Shown here one piece after another: positions 9,235-18,092 of a DNA stretch of 64,000 bases. Position numbers and translations under genes: made by a program. The DNA lies in NCBI GenBank assembly GCA_009782515.1, contig WRIY01000001.1, positions 62,001 through 126,000 on the forward strand, given 5' to 3'. The notes under the pieces were generated by a model. That model was not told where the DNA came from. It did no database searches and worked only from the letters and a program-made list of their open reading frames with translations. Within the stretch, counting starts at the first letter, position 1. Each line of letters starts with the position of its first letter. This stretch comes from Eubacteriaceae bacterium (GTDB lineage Bacteria > Bacillota > Clostridia > Eubacteriales > Anaerofustaceae).

Positions 9235-9256
9235 CTATAGTTTTAAAAAACTATAG
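9235..9256. repeat. 22-bp near-palindrome (possible operator)
   Basis: CTATAGTTTT (9235-9244) and AAAACTATAG (9247-9256) form a perfect palindrome around two A residues, about 190 bp upstream of the CAP-domain gene. It has the size and symmetry of a dimeric-repressor site. Confidence 0.6.
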
Positions 9257-9444
9257 CTATTTGTTCTCGCTGCATATTTACAATTGGAAACTATTCATAT
9301 CGGAAAATACATCATTAAAATTGTCTAAACTTGTGGATATTCTTTGTTAAATAGCAATAAGTACAATCTAGACGTGTTATACTATGCAAGAAGTAACGAA
9401 CTCGTAACGAAAATTGTTACAAAGTAATATTATGAGGTTGCATT

Positions 9445-10356
9445 ATGAAGAAAATTTCTGAAAACTTAACTTTAAAAGTATCCGTTTGTACTTTTGCTCT
9501 TTTGTTAGCGCTTATGCCTAGTGCAGCGCTCGCGGCAGCCACTCCGGACCTGTCTATACAAGAGTGGCTTGAGGTAGGGTTGACAAATGAAGCCCGCTTT
9601 GCTGAAGGGGTTAAACCCTTAAGCGTGCAGGCTGCTGAGTCCCAGGCAGCAGCAACAAGGGCACTCGAAATAGAAAGAAGCTTTGCCCATACAAGGCCAA
9701 GCGGCGAAAACTTTTATACAGCGCTGCAGCGCGCAGGCGCTACATACAGAACTGCCGGCGAAAACATTGCTGAAGGCTACGCTAGCCCCACAGCTGTGCA
9801 TGTTGCATGGATGAATTCGCCAGGCCACAGAAGGAACATACTTAATCCAAATTATGATACCATGGGTGTAGGCTTGCATACCAGCAACAGCCGTTACGGC
9901 TCTTACTGGGCGCAGCAGTTTACAGGCTCCAACAAAACGCCTGTATCGATAAGCGTAGACCAGGGCAACGCTCTGCAAAACGGCAGCCCGACAGCAAACT
10001 CGCCGGAAAATATCGACAAGCTGATTGTAGTGCTTACTGTTAAATACTCAGACAACAGCATAGGCTATGCGCCGGTGACCAAATCAATGGTAGAAGGCTA
10101 CAGGCCGAATTACAGCGGCACCCAAACAGTAAAAGTAAACTTTGGCAGCGCAAGCATGCCTCTGACAATCAGCGGCGCCATGGCTGAAACAAGCACCAAG
10201 AGCCAGGTTTCCGGCGCGCAGTATACCTACTCGTACTCAACTGCTCAGCAAGACTATAATTATTCGCAATACCAAAGCAGATCCAACAGCGAATATATAC
10301 CACTCTCAGCTTTCTCAGTGTTCGCTGCCGGATCTTCAAACGCTATTCGCAGATAA
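9445..10356 (+). CDS. Secreted CAP/SCP-domain protein
   Basis: A 303-residue secreted protein with a signal peptide ending around ALAA (residue 30). A CAP (SCP/PR1-like) domain follows at about residues 38-160, showing LTNEAR, the SFAHTRPSG and GENIAEGY motifs, AWMNSPGHRRNIL and a YWAQQF strand: the usual CAP tetrad environment. The C-terminal 140 residues include a beta-rich domain (DKLIVVLTVKYSDNS; TVKVNFG) and an Asn/Gln/Ser-rich tail. Bacterial CAP proteins are extracellular, of uncertain biochemical function. GAGG lies upstream of the ATG. The next gene starts 34 bp downstream, so this may be the first gene of the polysaccharide operon. Confidence 0.9.
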   Translation: MKKISENLTLKVSVCTFALLLALMPSAALAAATPDLSIQEWLEVGLTNEARFAEGVKPLSVQAAESQAAATRALEIERSFAHTRPSGENFYTALQRAGATYRTAGENIAEGYASPTAVHVAWMNSPGHRRNILNPNYDTMGVGLHTSNSRYGSYWAQQFTGSNKTPVSISVDQGNALQNGSPTANSPENIDKLIVVLTVKYSDNSIGYAPVTKSMVEGYRPNYSGTQTVKVNFGSASMPLTISGAMAETSTKSQVSGAQYTYSYSTAQQDYNYSQYQSRSNSEYIPLSAFSVFAAGSSNAIRR

Positions 10357-10390
10357 AGCGTAAACGCCAGTCTGCGGGCCTTGGAGAAAT

Positions 10391-10951
10391 ATGAAGACAA
10401 AGACGCTTGCAGCGATATGTATTGCAGCAATGGCATTTTTGCAGCTTCTTATGTCATGCAACAACGGCAAAGCTGCACAAAGCGATGGCAATGAACAGGA
10501 TATATCCGGAAAGATTGCGCTAAATTCACAAACCATCGACGGGTCTTTCGAGCCCTATGATTTTAGCTCCAGCAAAATTACGCTTGTCTACTACTGGGCT
10601 ACATGGTGCAGCTTATGTGAAGACGAGCTTCCCGTTTTGTCGCAGCTTTATGAAGACCTGAAAGGGAAAGGCTTCGCGGTTGCTGCTGTGCTGCTTGACT
10701 CTGTGACGGCTGACGGAAGCCAAAACGGCGCAGCAATCGCCAAAGGCAAAGAGATGCTTGCCATCTCGCAAGCAAGCTTTGAGTGCTTTGTTCCAAGCGA
10801 AGCCATGCAAAAGGGCGAAATTCAAAAGATGAAGTTTGTGCCGACAGCGCTGATTGTGGACTCCCAGTCAAAAGTGCTCAAGGCCTACATTGGAAGCAGA
10901 AGCTTGGCAGAATGGAAACAAGAAGCAGCAATATACATGGACAATGAATAG
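10391..10951 (+). CDS. TlpA/ResA-like thioredoxin-fold lipoprotein
   Basis: A 186-residue membrane-anchored redox protein. The lipobox LLMSC (Cys23) is followed by a thioredoxin-fold domain with the active site WATWCSLC (Cys73, Cys76) and the cis-proline segment FVPTALIVD. This is the TlpA/ResA type: an extracytoplasmic thiol-disulfide oxidoreductase that typically reduces specific exported proteins. Between active site and cis-Pro is the usual extra insertion of this family. TTGGAG precedes the ATG. Its end overlaps the start of the first glycosyltransferase by 8 bp, so expression is likely coupled to the polysaccharide genes. The redox partner is unknown. Confidence 0.88.
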   Translation: MKTKTLAAICIAAMAFLQLLMSCNNGKAAQSDGNEQDISGKIALNSQTIDGSFEPYDFSSSKITLVYYWATWCSLCEDELPVLSQLYEDLKGKGFAVAAVLLDSVTADGSQNGAAIAKGKEMLAISQASFECFVPSEAMQKGEIQKMKFVPTALIVDSQSKVLKAYIGSRSLAEWKQEAAIYMDNE

Positions 10952-13424
10952 CAAAAAAGCAAAGCTGCACATGCAGCGCTTTTTTTTAAGCCTGCAACAA
11001 ACCACCCTGAGCCGCGCCGCTGCAAAGGCAGCTGATATGGCAGCATCAATACAAGCGGCCATAGCCCGGCCGTTTGCCCGGGGATACAAGCCGGAAATAG
11101 ACCTGGCCGCGAGGTCAGAGGAGCTGCTCAGCTCAGCGCCGAAAGCCGCGCTGCTTGATGGCGCGCCTGAAGAGGCTGTCGGCATAATTGCCGATCAGTT
11201 TTTGCTGCATTCCTTTGAAGGCGCCATGAATCTAATCGAGCTTGCGCCCGAAAGCCTTGAGCAGCAAATAGAAAATGTCGATATAGTTTTGTACACAACA
11301 TGCTGGGAAGGCAAATGGAAAGGCGAAGAAGGCATAGCAAGCGCTGTTCTCGCCATGAAGCTCGCCAGGCAGCTAGGCAAAAAGGCGGTTTTTTTATCGA
11401 TTGAAGACCCTCCAAACTATAAACGCTTTCTGAGAATTGCCAAAGAGGCTGACTATATCTTTACTGCGGCAAAAGAGTCGCTCGAGTGCTACATTAAAGA
11501 TACGCGCAACTCACAATGCTTCCTATTTGAGTATGCCGCCAACCCGTTTGCGCACAGCCCGTACAATGCCTCAGCCCAGCTGCAAAGCGAAAGCGCAGCT
11601 CTGTTTGCAGGAAGCTGGATGAGGCGCTATAAAAGCAGGTGCAAAGCGCTTGCCTCAATTTTTGAAGGGGCGCTTGCAGCCGGCACCGGCCTTGCCATAG
11701 CGGACCGAAACAGCCAAACAGCGAGAAGGCCTTACCCTGTTCGCTTTTTGCCATTTGTGAACCCGGGCCTGCCACATTGCCAGGCCATCAGCGCCCACAA
11801 GCTTTTTTCATGGGGCATTAGCGCAAACAGCGTTGTTTCTTCACAGACAATGTGCTCAATGCGCACATATGAGCTGCTGGCAGTTGGCGTTAACGTTATA
11901 TCAACATATGCGGTTTCAGTTGCCAATTGCTTTCCCAATATTTTTATTGCAGTGAGCCCAAGCCATGCAAGCGAAATCTTTTCTTGCTATAGCCGTATGC
12001 AGCTCTTTGAATTCAGCTTGGAAAATATCAGAATTGCATATATGCTCGCGCATGTTTGCCTGAGAGTTAATGGCATCTTCAATTCTATTGGCCTTGGCAT
12101 GCCTTACAAAGCTCGGCGAACCCTGGTTGTGTGCAACAAAATTACAAATGAAATCCAAACAATGTTTGAGCGCCAGATAGGCTCTTCAGATTGCGATCTG
12201 AGGGAAGCATCAAGCGTATTGTCGCTTGACGGCTACAGCTATGTATGCGCATTCGGCAATGAAGCAGATTATGAGGAATTTTACCTGGCTGATCTTTTGG
12301 CTGCTATGCGCTACTCTTTTACCGGCATAGCTTCAAAATCCTCAGAATGCTTCTCAGAGAGCATGAAAGCCCAAAGCGCCAAAACGCAGCTCTCAAACAG
12401 CATTGTAAAAGCAGAGCTCCTTAACGGCTGTGAAAGCATTTCTCCGGATACAAAGCTGGAAGGCGAAACATTTATGCTGCCCAAAACAGAAATGGGCTGT
12501 TTGCCGTATATTTCATCAGGCAAAAAAAAGCTCGCTGTTATCATGCCTGTTATGGGCAATGGCAGCTTTGCCTATTACAGAGCGTTCAGAAGCCTCATGC
12601 GCAGCAGCATCTTTGAATCAACCATGGTCTACATCATAGACGACGGCTCGCCCGATGAAGAGGACCGAAACTACATAAAAAGGCTTGCCCGCCGCTACAG
12701 CAATGTTGCATACGAATTTTTAAGCCCTCCTGCCTCCGGAAGCGCTGCGCGCCCGAGAAGCGTTGGCATTATGATGGCAAGAGAGCCGGCAATAGCATTT
12801 CTTGATCCCGACAACGAGCTTATCGGCGATATGCATTCAAGCCTTCTGTCAGCCCTGGATGAAAATGCATGCCAGATCGCTATTGCTTCTTACATGAAGG
12901 CAAGCACAGCCGCCAGCATTTCATTTCTTCCCAGGGAAGGGATCATCTCCAGCCCAAGAGAGGAGCTGGCAGCATCAAAGTTCAGGCCCCATTCAATACA
13001 GGCTGCGGTTTTTAGCTCCGATTTCATTAAAAGCCAGCCAATGTCAAATCCGATCGGAGGGGCAGGCCAGGACACCCTTTTCTTCTACGAAGCAATGGCT
13101 TATGCAAACAGCGCTGTTGTGGTAAAAGGCGATAGCCATATCTACTACGATGAGACTATTGGCTCTGTAACAAATGCAAGCACAGCCATCCTATTTGAGA
13201 AAATGCATATAACTGAAAAATGCCAGGCCGGCTTTCTAAAGCGGGAGGGCCTTATCGAAAGCTACAAAAATACAAGGCTCGACTACTTCGCCCAAAACTG
13301 GTACATTGCGCGCCTGAACAGCGCCCCAAGCGATGAGAGGCAAAGGTGCACTCGAGAGCTCGGGCAAATACTTAGCTTATACGAAACAAATATAGAAAAA
13401 TACAAAGACAGCATTATAACATGA
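10944..13424 (+). CDS. Two-domain glycosyltransferase: CgeB-like GT-B domain plus family 2 GT domain
   Basis: About 826 residues. The first half (about residues 110-400) resembles the CgeB/GT-B type: VDIVLYTTCWEGKWKG, a Rossmann-like AVFLSIEDPP segment, and MRTYELLAVGVNVIS as the nucleotide-sugar-side helix. From about residue 530 a GT-A family 2 domain begins (LAVIMPVMGNGSFAYYRA, YIIDDGSPDEE) with its DxD-like motif in FLDPDNE near residue 622. Such double enzymes are common in teichoic-acid-like or repeating-unit polymer clusters. The start at 10944 overlaps the preceding stop; no strong ribosome binding site is visible, consistent with translational coupling. It overlaps the permease gene by 4 bp. 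The sugar specificity is unknown. Confidence 0.78.
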   Translation: MNSKKAKLHMQRFFLSLQQTTLSRAAAKAADMAASIQAAIARPFARGYKPEIDLAARSEELLSSAPKAALLDGAPEEAVGIIADQFLLHSFEGAMNLIELAPESLEQQIENVDIVLYTTCWEGKWKGEEGIASAVLAMKLARQLGKKAVFLSIEDPPNYKRFLRIAKEADYIFTAAKESLECYIKDTRNSQCFLFEYAANPFAHSPYNASAQLQSESAALFAGSWMRRYKSRCKALASIFEGALAAGTGLAIADRNSQTARRPYPVRFLPFVNPGLPHCQAISAHKLFSWGISANSVVSSQTMCSMRTYELLAVGVNVISTYAVSVANCFPNIFIAVSPSHASEIFSCYSRMQLFEFSLENIRIAYMLAHVCLRVNGIFNSIGLGMPYKARRTLVVCNKITNEIQTMFERQIGSSDCDLREASSVLSLDGYSYVCAFGNEADYEEFYLADLLAAMRYSFTGIASKSSECFSESMKAQSAKTQLSNSIVKAELLNGCESISPDTKLEGETFMLPKTEMGCLPYISSGKKKLAVIMPVMGNGSFAYYRAFRSLMRSSIFESTMVYIIDDGSPDEEDRNYIKRLARRYSNVAYEFLSPPASGSAARPRSVGIMMAREPAIAFLDPDNELIGDMHSSLLSALDENACQIAIASYMKASTAASISFLPREGIISSPREELAASKFRPHSIQAAVFSSDFIKSQPMSNPIGGAGQDTLFFYEAMAYANSAVVVKGDSHIYYDETIGSVTNASTAILFEKMHITEKCQAGFLKREGLIESYKNTRLDYFAQNWYIARLNSAPSDERQRCTRELGQILSLYETNIEKYKDSIIT

Positions 13425-14197
13425 GATTTGCCAGCGATTTTAAGAAATATATAAACTATGCCTTATACTCGGCAGCAGCAGAGCTGAAAAACCAGGTCCA
13501 CGGCACATACCTCGGGTGGGTGTGGTGGATTTTAGACCCCCTGCTATACATGGCTGTTTATTCTTTTGTTGTAGAAGGCGTCTTCGGCGCTAAAATTGAG
13601 AACTTCTCAGTGTTTGTATTTATCGGCCTTAGCGCGTGGAACTACTTTTCAGCCTCGGCAAACTCAAGCGTCTCTGTGGTAAGAAGCTACCGCTCTGTGC
13701 TGCAAAAGGCATATATTCCTAAGTTCATCCTTGTCTTAATAGTGATGTTTATTAATTTTTTCAAGATGGCTCTCAGTTTTGCCATCTTAATAGCAGCAAT
13801 GGCTGCTATGGGCTTAAAGCTACAGCTGGCTGCTCTGTGCTTTTTCCCATTGATAGCAGTATATAGCGCCCTGATATTTGGCCTGTGCCTGATATCAGCG
13901 CATATAGGAGTGTATATTGCGGATCTGTCAAATGTCACGGTGGTGGCTACAAGGGTTTTGTTTTACTTCTCAGGCATTTTTTACGATCTTAAAGAGCTTC
14001 CGCAAAAGCTGATGCCTGTTTACTTTTACGTATGCCCGACAGGCTTTTTTGTCCGAGAGCTTCGCGCCTGCCTTTTGTATGCTCAGCCCTGTGATTTTAA
14101 GATGCTCGCTTACTGGCTCACAGTAGCCGCGCTTGTTTCGCTAACGGGCCTATCGCTAATGTACCGCAATGAAAATTCTTATATGAAGGCTGTTTAA
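13421..14197 (+). CDS. ABC-2 type polysaccharide export permease (TagG/Wzm-like)
   Basis: A 258-residue integral membrane protein with about six hydrophobic segments. The N-terminal RYFKnQVHGTYLGWVWWILDPLL-type stretch (amphipathic helix plus GxxW..l.P) is diagnostic of the ABC-2 O-antigen/teichoic-acid permease family. It pairs with the ATPase encoded directly downstream with no gap. Together they would flip a lipid-linked polymer or oligosaccharide across the membrane. The start ATG overlaps the preceding stop in an ATGA arrangement. Confidence 0.9.
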   Translation: MRFASDFKKYINYALYSAAAELKNQVHGTYLGWVWWILDPLLYMAVYSFVVEGVFGAKIENFSVFVFIGLSAWNYFSASANSSVSVVRSYRSVLQKAYIPKFILVLIVMFINFFKMALSFAILIAAMAAMGLKLQLAALCFFPLIAVYSALIFGLCLISAHIGVYIADLSNVTVVATRVLFYFSGIFYDLKELPQKLMPVYFYVCPTGFFVRELRACLLYAQPCDFKMLAYWLTVAALVSLTGLSLMYRNENSYMKAV

Positions 14198-14932
14198 ATG
14201 GCAGGCATTATTATACAGGCAAAACAGGTTACTGTGCGCTATAAAGAGCGCGAAGCAGTTTCATACAGAAAGGCCTTTGCCAAGCAGGAGCATAAAAAGC
14301 CTTATACCGCGCTTGAGGGCGTAAGCTTTAGCCTTTATGAAGGCGAGGCCCTCGGCCTTATCGGCGAAAATGGCTCAGGCAAGACAACGCTGCTCAGGGC
14401 TATTGCCGGCATTTACTCCCCTGATGAAGGGGAGATAATCCTCAATGCCGTCAGGGTTAGCCTCGTCTCGCTTGGCATAGGCTTTCAAGCCCGCATGAGC
14501 GGCAGGCAGAATATCTACCTGTCCGGATACGCTATGGGAGCATCGAAAAAGGAGATACTAGCCAGCATAGACGATATCATTGGCTTCTCAGAGCTGGAGC
14601 GCTTCATAGACAAACCGGTAGAGTCATACTCCAGCGGGATGTACGCAAGGCTTTCGTTTTCGATATCCGTTTTCCTCTGCAAAGGCGCATTGCTTATTGA
14701 TGAAGCCCTGTCCGTAGGCGACACGGGATTTCAAAAAAAGAGCATGGACAAAATAACGCAGATTACAAAGGAAAAAGCAACAGGCGCGATTATTGCTTCC
14801 CATTCCCTGGACACGCTTAATAATTTATGCACGAAAGCCCTGTGGCTTCAAAGCGGCAAGCTTAGGCAATACGGCGAAGCAGCATCTGTGATAGAAAGCT
14901 ATAAAGCATACATAGGCAGTAAACGGCGATGA
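14198..14932 (+). CDS. Polysaccharide export ABC ATPase (TagH/Wzt-like)
   Basis: A 244-residue ABC ATPase. Walker A is GENGSGKTT (about residue 57), the signature SYSSGMYARLS (about 142) is the degenerate form typical of TagH/Wzt/KpsT, Walker B is LLIDEALS, and the switch His is in ASHSLD. The long N-terminal insertion between strands 1 and 2 (about residues 15-35) is also typical of this family. It lacks the C-terminal carbohydrate-binding domain of O9-type Wzt and the long tail of B. subtilis TagH, so the substrate is probably recognised by the permease. It sits directly after the permease and overlaps the epimerase gene by 4 bp. Confidence 0.92.
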   Translation: MAGIIIQAKQVTVRYKEREAVSYRKAFAKQEHKKPYTALEGVSFSLYEGEALGLIGENGSGKTTLLRAIAGIYSPDEGEIILNAVRVSLVSLGIGFQARMSGRQNIYLSGYAMGASKKEILASIDDIIGFSELERFIDKPVESYSSGMYARLSFSISVFLCKGALLIDEALSVGDTGFQKKSMDKITQITKEKATGAIIASHSLDTLNNLCTKALWLQSGKLRQYGEAASVIESYKAYIGSKRR

Positions 14933-16035
14933 AAAAGAAAAAGGCCCTCGTATCATTCGGTACAAGGCCGGAAGCAATAAAGCTTGGCCCTGTAATAAAT
15001 GAGCTTGGAAAAAGCCACGAAATAAAACCGGTTGTATGTGTTTCCGGCCAGCATAAGGAGCTGCTCGAGCAAGTGCTGGAATGCTTTGGAATCGAGCCCG
15101 AATATAACCTCAGCATTATGCGCAAAGCCCAGAGCCTGTTTGGCCTGACTTCAAAGCTGCTTGAATCCTTCGAAAAGGTGCTAAGCATTGAGCAGCCCGA
15201 CGTTGTTATAATCCATGGAGACACAACAACAGCATTTGCATCAGCGTTGGGCGCCTTTTACAAAGGCATACCTGTGGCGCATGTAGAGGCAGGCTTAAGA
15301 AGCGGCAATCTAAGCAGCCCTTTCCCGGAGGAGTTCAACAGAATAGCAGCAGGCATAATAGCAAAGCTGCACTTTGCCCCAACCGAACAGGCAAGAGAGA
15401 ACCTCATAAGGGAAAACCGGCCGGAGGGCTCAATATATGTTACCGGCAACACTGCAATAGACGCGCTAAGCTACACTGTAAAAGAAGGCTACAGCCACTT
15501 TGAGCTCTCCAAAGCCGAAGGCAAGCGAATAGCGCTCTTAACAGCCCATAGGCGCGAAAGCTGGGGAGAGCCTTTGCAGTGCATATTTGATGCGGCAAAA
15601 GAGCTGCTGGAGCGCTACCCTGATTTATACCTGATATACCCTGTGCATCCGAACCCTGTTGTTTTTGATGCAGCGCACAAAGCGTTTTCAGGGGTTGGCA
15701 GGGCAAGGCTAATCGAACCGCTGGGGCCTGTCGATTTTCACAACTTTATGAAAGCTTCATATATCATACTCACTGACTCCGGAGGCATTCAGGAGGAAGC
15801 GCCGTCCCTTGGCAAGCCCACGCTTGTGCTTCGGGATACAACTGAAAGGCCGGAAGGCCTCGCCTGTGGCGCGCTTAAGCTTGTTGGAACGCAAAAACAG
15901 AGCATCATCAATGCCGCATCGCGCCTTCTGAGCGATCGCAGCGAATACACAAAAATGCAAAACGCCCCCAACCCTTTCGGCGACGGGAAAGCAGCGCAAA
16001 GAATCGTGCGAATTCTGGAAAGAGAGCTTGCTTGA
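14929..16035 (+). CDS. wecB: UDP-N-acetylglucosamine 2-epimerase (non-hydrolysing)
   Basis: A 368-residue enzyme interconverting UDP-GlcNAc and UDP-ManNAc. It shows the full family pattern: SFGTRPEAIKLGPV at the N-terminus, VIIHGDTTTAFASALGAF, the strongly conserved HVEAGLRSGN with FPEEFNR, TAHRRESWGEP, and LTDSGGIQEEAPSLGKP for UDP binding. UDP-ManNAc feeds teichoic-acid linkage units or ManNAc-containing surface polymers (MnaA/WecB role). It lies inside the export operon with 4-bp overlaps at both ends. Length is normal for the family. Confidence 0.96.
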   Translation: MKKKKALVSFGTRPEAIKLGPVINELGKSHEIKPVVCVSGQHKELLEQVLECFGIEPEYNLSIMRKAQSLFGLTSKLLESFEKVLSIEQPDVVIIHGDTTTAFASALGAFYKGIPVAHVEAGLRSGNLSSPFPEEFNRIAAGIIAKLHFAPTEQARENLIRENRPEGSIYVTGNTAIDALSYTVKEGYSHFELSKAEGKRIALLTAHRRESWGEPLQCIFDAAKELLERYPDLYLIYPVHPNPVVFDAAHKAFSGVGRARLIEPLGPVDFHNFMKASYIILTDSGGIQEEAPSLGKPTLVLRDTTERPEGLACGALKLVGTQKQSIINAASRLLSDRSEYTKMQNAPNPFGDGKAAQRIVRILERELA

Positions 16036-18092
16036 GGACACTTAAAAAAATACTTCGCTATATACGGGGAAAGCTTAATAAAGCGCTAAAGCCAAAAGCC
16101 GAAAAGCTCACAAAAGAGCCCCGCCCTGCAATAAGCGTTATTATTCCTACATACAAAAATATAAACGGTCTGAAGGCGGCAATAGCTTCAGTGCTTAGCC
16201 AAACCTACCCGGCTGAGCTTATTGAGATTGTTGTTGCAATCAACGGGCCAAATGAGGCCTTTTATGAATCAGCGCTTGAAGCATGCAAAGTTTCGAGCAC
16301 AGTAAAGGCAGTATACACGCCGCTCCAGAGCGCCTCAGCTGCGCGCAATCTTGGCATATCGGCTGCAAAAGGGGAGTGGATCGCCTTTCTCGACGATGAC
16401 GACATGTTCTCAAGGGGGTATTTAAGCCATCTGGCAAAGAGCGTTTATAGGGGATCAAACATCGTGTGCGGCAAAATGGCTGAGCGCACAGAAGGCCGCA
16501 GCAGCTATAGCTGGGGCAACTATATTAACACGACAATTAAAAAGCTCGGCAAAGGCCCATGCTATAGCTATAGCGATGCTGCAAGCCTATTTTCTTCGCT
16601 CGCAGCCAAGCTGTACAGGGCTTGCTGGCTGAAAGGCCTTTTGCCAATGCGCGAAGATCTCCCCCATACAGAGGATGTGGTGTTTTGGGCTGAGAATTTT
16701 CAATACATTAAAGGCTTTGCCTACATTGCATCACCGCTCGCGCGGCACGCCTATATTCGCAGCATTACAGAAGGCTCCCTCTCGCGCCCCGGCAAAGACA
16801 GCTTTTTTAGCTTTTATATCACCGGCCGGCTGAGCATTGTCGCAGTGCTGACTGATTTGATGTTTGACGTTTCAATACCCCTCGAAGCAAAGCTTTTTAT
16901 AGCAGCAAAAATTAATAGCCAATACAGCCTTTTATGCGAAAAGCTGCAAGAGCTTGATGGCGGCCAAAAGGCAGATGCCATAGAGCAGGTATTTGCTGCC
17001 GGCTCCCCGTTCATTAATAAAGGAAGGCTCTCAGAATCAACAGCCATTGCATTTTGCCACAACTTCCCGCCGTATGCCGACCCTTCATCATATGTAGCGT
17101 GCAGAAGGCTGGCAGAGCTTGACAGAATAACCGGCAAGCTGCATAGCTGGCATGCCTACAGCGCAAATATGTCTAACGCCAGAGAGGCAGACTTGGTTTT
17201 TCATAGGCTTTTCGCCCAGTATGCTGTAAGCTCGGTGGATGTTATCGGGCAAAAGGCTTACTTTAATGCATCCTCACAGTATGCTTGGGGGCGCAAAGCC
17301 TACCATGCGGCTAAAGACGCCAAGGCTGAAATTATCTATTCCCGCTCGCTGTGGGCGGGATCGCATGTTGCAGCCTGGCTGTATAAACAGGAGCATCCCG
17401 ATGCGAAATGGTATGCAGAGTTTTCAGACCCTATAGCCTACAGCGCCCAAAACAAAAAGCGCCCAAATGATGGCAGCAGTGTTGAGTGGGAGTTTTTTGA
17501 GCGCATCGTATATGAGTCTGCAGATACAGTTATCTTTACTAACAGCAGCCAAAGGCAGTATATGCTCGGCTATCTGGGGGATGAGCCGCTTGCGAATAAA
17601 GTGATGGAAAAGAGCATAATCCTCAGCCATCCTGTTATTGACAGCCGCTATGCCAACTTGGAGCCTTCATCTTATGCGCTTGATCGCTCGGCAATCAATA
17701 TCGGCTTTTTCGGCTCGTTTTACGAATCAAGATCAGAAGCCGATCTCATAAAGCTCTGCGCTAACCCGAAAGCATGCGTGCATATTTTTACTTCCTCAAA
17801 AGTCAGCAAAGAAGCTCTGCCGGCAAATGCCGCGCTAAACTCCCAGCTTGGCTACTTTGAGTTTCTTAACGTAGCATCAAAGATGGACTATTTATTTCTA
17901 AGCGACATAAGCTTTGGCGGGCTGAAGAACCCATACCTGCCTTCAAAGCTGAGCGACTATCTTGCAACACAGGTTCCCATTTTGGCGGTTGTAAACGAAG
18001 CGAGCCCGCTATCTGAGTTCGATAGCCCGCAATTGATCAAAGTATCATCTGTCTCAAGCGAACTAGTCCAAAGCCTTGTAAAGAGACTCTAG
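16032..18092 (+). CDS. Two-domain glycosyltransferase: family 2 GT plus GT-B (family 4-like) domain
   Basis: A 686-residue enzyme starting with TTG (16032), which overlaps the epimerase stop. The first ~250 residues form a GT-A family 2 domain: ISVIIPTYKNINGLKAAIASVL, SAARNLGISAAKGEWI, and the metal-binding FLDDDD. The C-terminal half (from about residue 330) is GT-B-like, with CHNFPPYADPSSYVACRR at its start, FFERIVYESADTVIFTNSSQRQ and a late SKLSDYLATQVPILAV nucleotide-sugar loop. The domain order is the mirror image of the 10944 protein. It is the last gene of the operon and its final 30 bp overlap the 3' end of the convergent ogt. Substrates are unknown. Confidence 0.82.
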   Translation: MRTLKKILRYIRGKLNKALKPKAEKLTKEPRPAISVIIPTYKNINGLKAAIASVLSQTYPAELIEIVVAINGPNEAFYESALEACKVSSTVKAVYTPLQSASAARNLGISAAKGEWIAFLDDDDMFSRGYLSHLAKSVYRGSNIVCGKMAERTEGRSSYSWGNYINTTIKKLGKGPCYSYSDAASLFSSLAAKLYRACWLKGLLPMREDLPHTEDVVFWAENFQYIKGFAYIASPLARHAYIRSITEGSLSRPGKDSFFSFYITGRLSIVAVLTDLMFDVSIPLEAKLFIAAKINSQYSLLCEKLQELDGGQKADAIEQVFAAGSPFINKGRLSESTAIAFCHNFPPYADPSSYVACRRLAELDRITGKLHSWHAYSANMSNAREADLVFHRLFAQYAVSSVDVIGQKAYFNASSQYAWGRKAYHAAKDAKAEIIYSRSLWAGSHVAAWLYKQEHPDAKWYAEFSDPIAYSAQNKKRPNDGSSVEWEFFERIVYESADTVIFTNSSQRQYMLGYLGDEPLANKVMEKSIILSHPVIDSRYANLEPSSYALDRSAINIGFFGSFYESRSEADLIKLCANPKACVHIFTSSKVSKEALPANAALNSQLGYFEFLNVASKMDYLFLSDISFGGLKNPYLPSKLSDYLATQVPILAVVNEASPLSEFDSPQLIKVSSVSSELVQSLVKRL

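Larger units (their letters stand above)
8910..9444. other. 535-bp AT-rich divergent intergenic region with two inverted repeats
   Basis: Strikingly AT-rich compared with flanking genes; the short ORFs in it lack a ribosome binding site and any family resemblance. It holds two inverted repeats (9015-9056 and 9235-9256, listed separately) and probably the promoter of the CAP-domain gene (TATACT at 9378-9383 is a possible -10, with no good -35). Confidence 0.5.
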
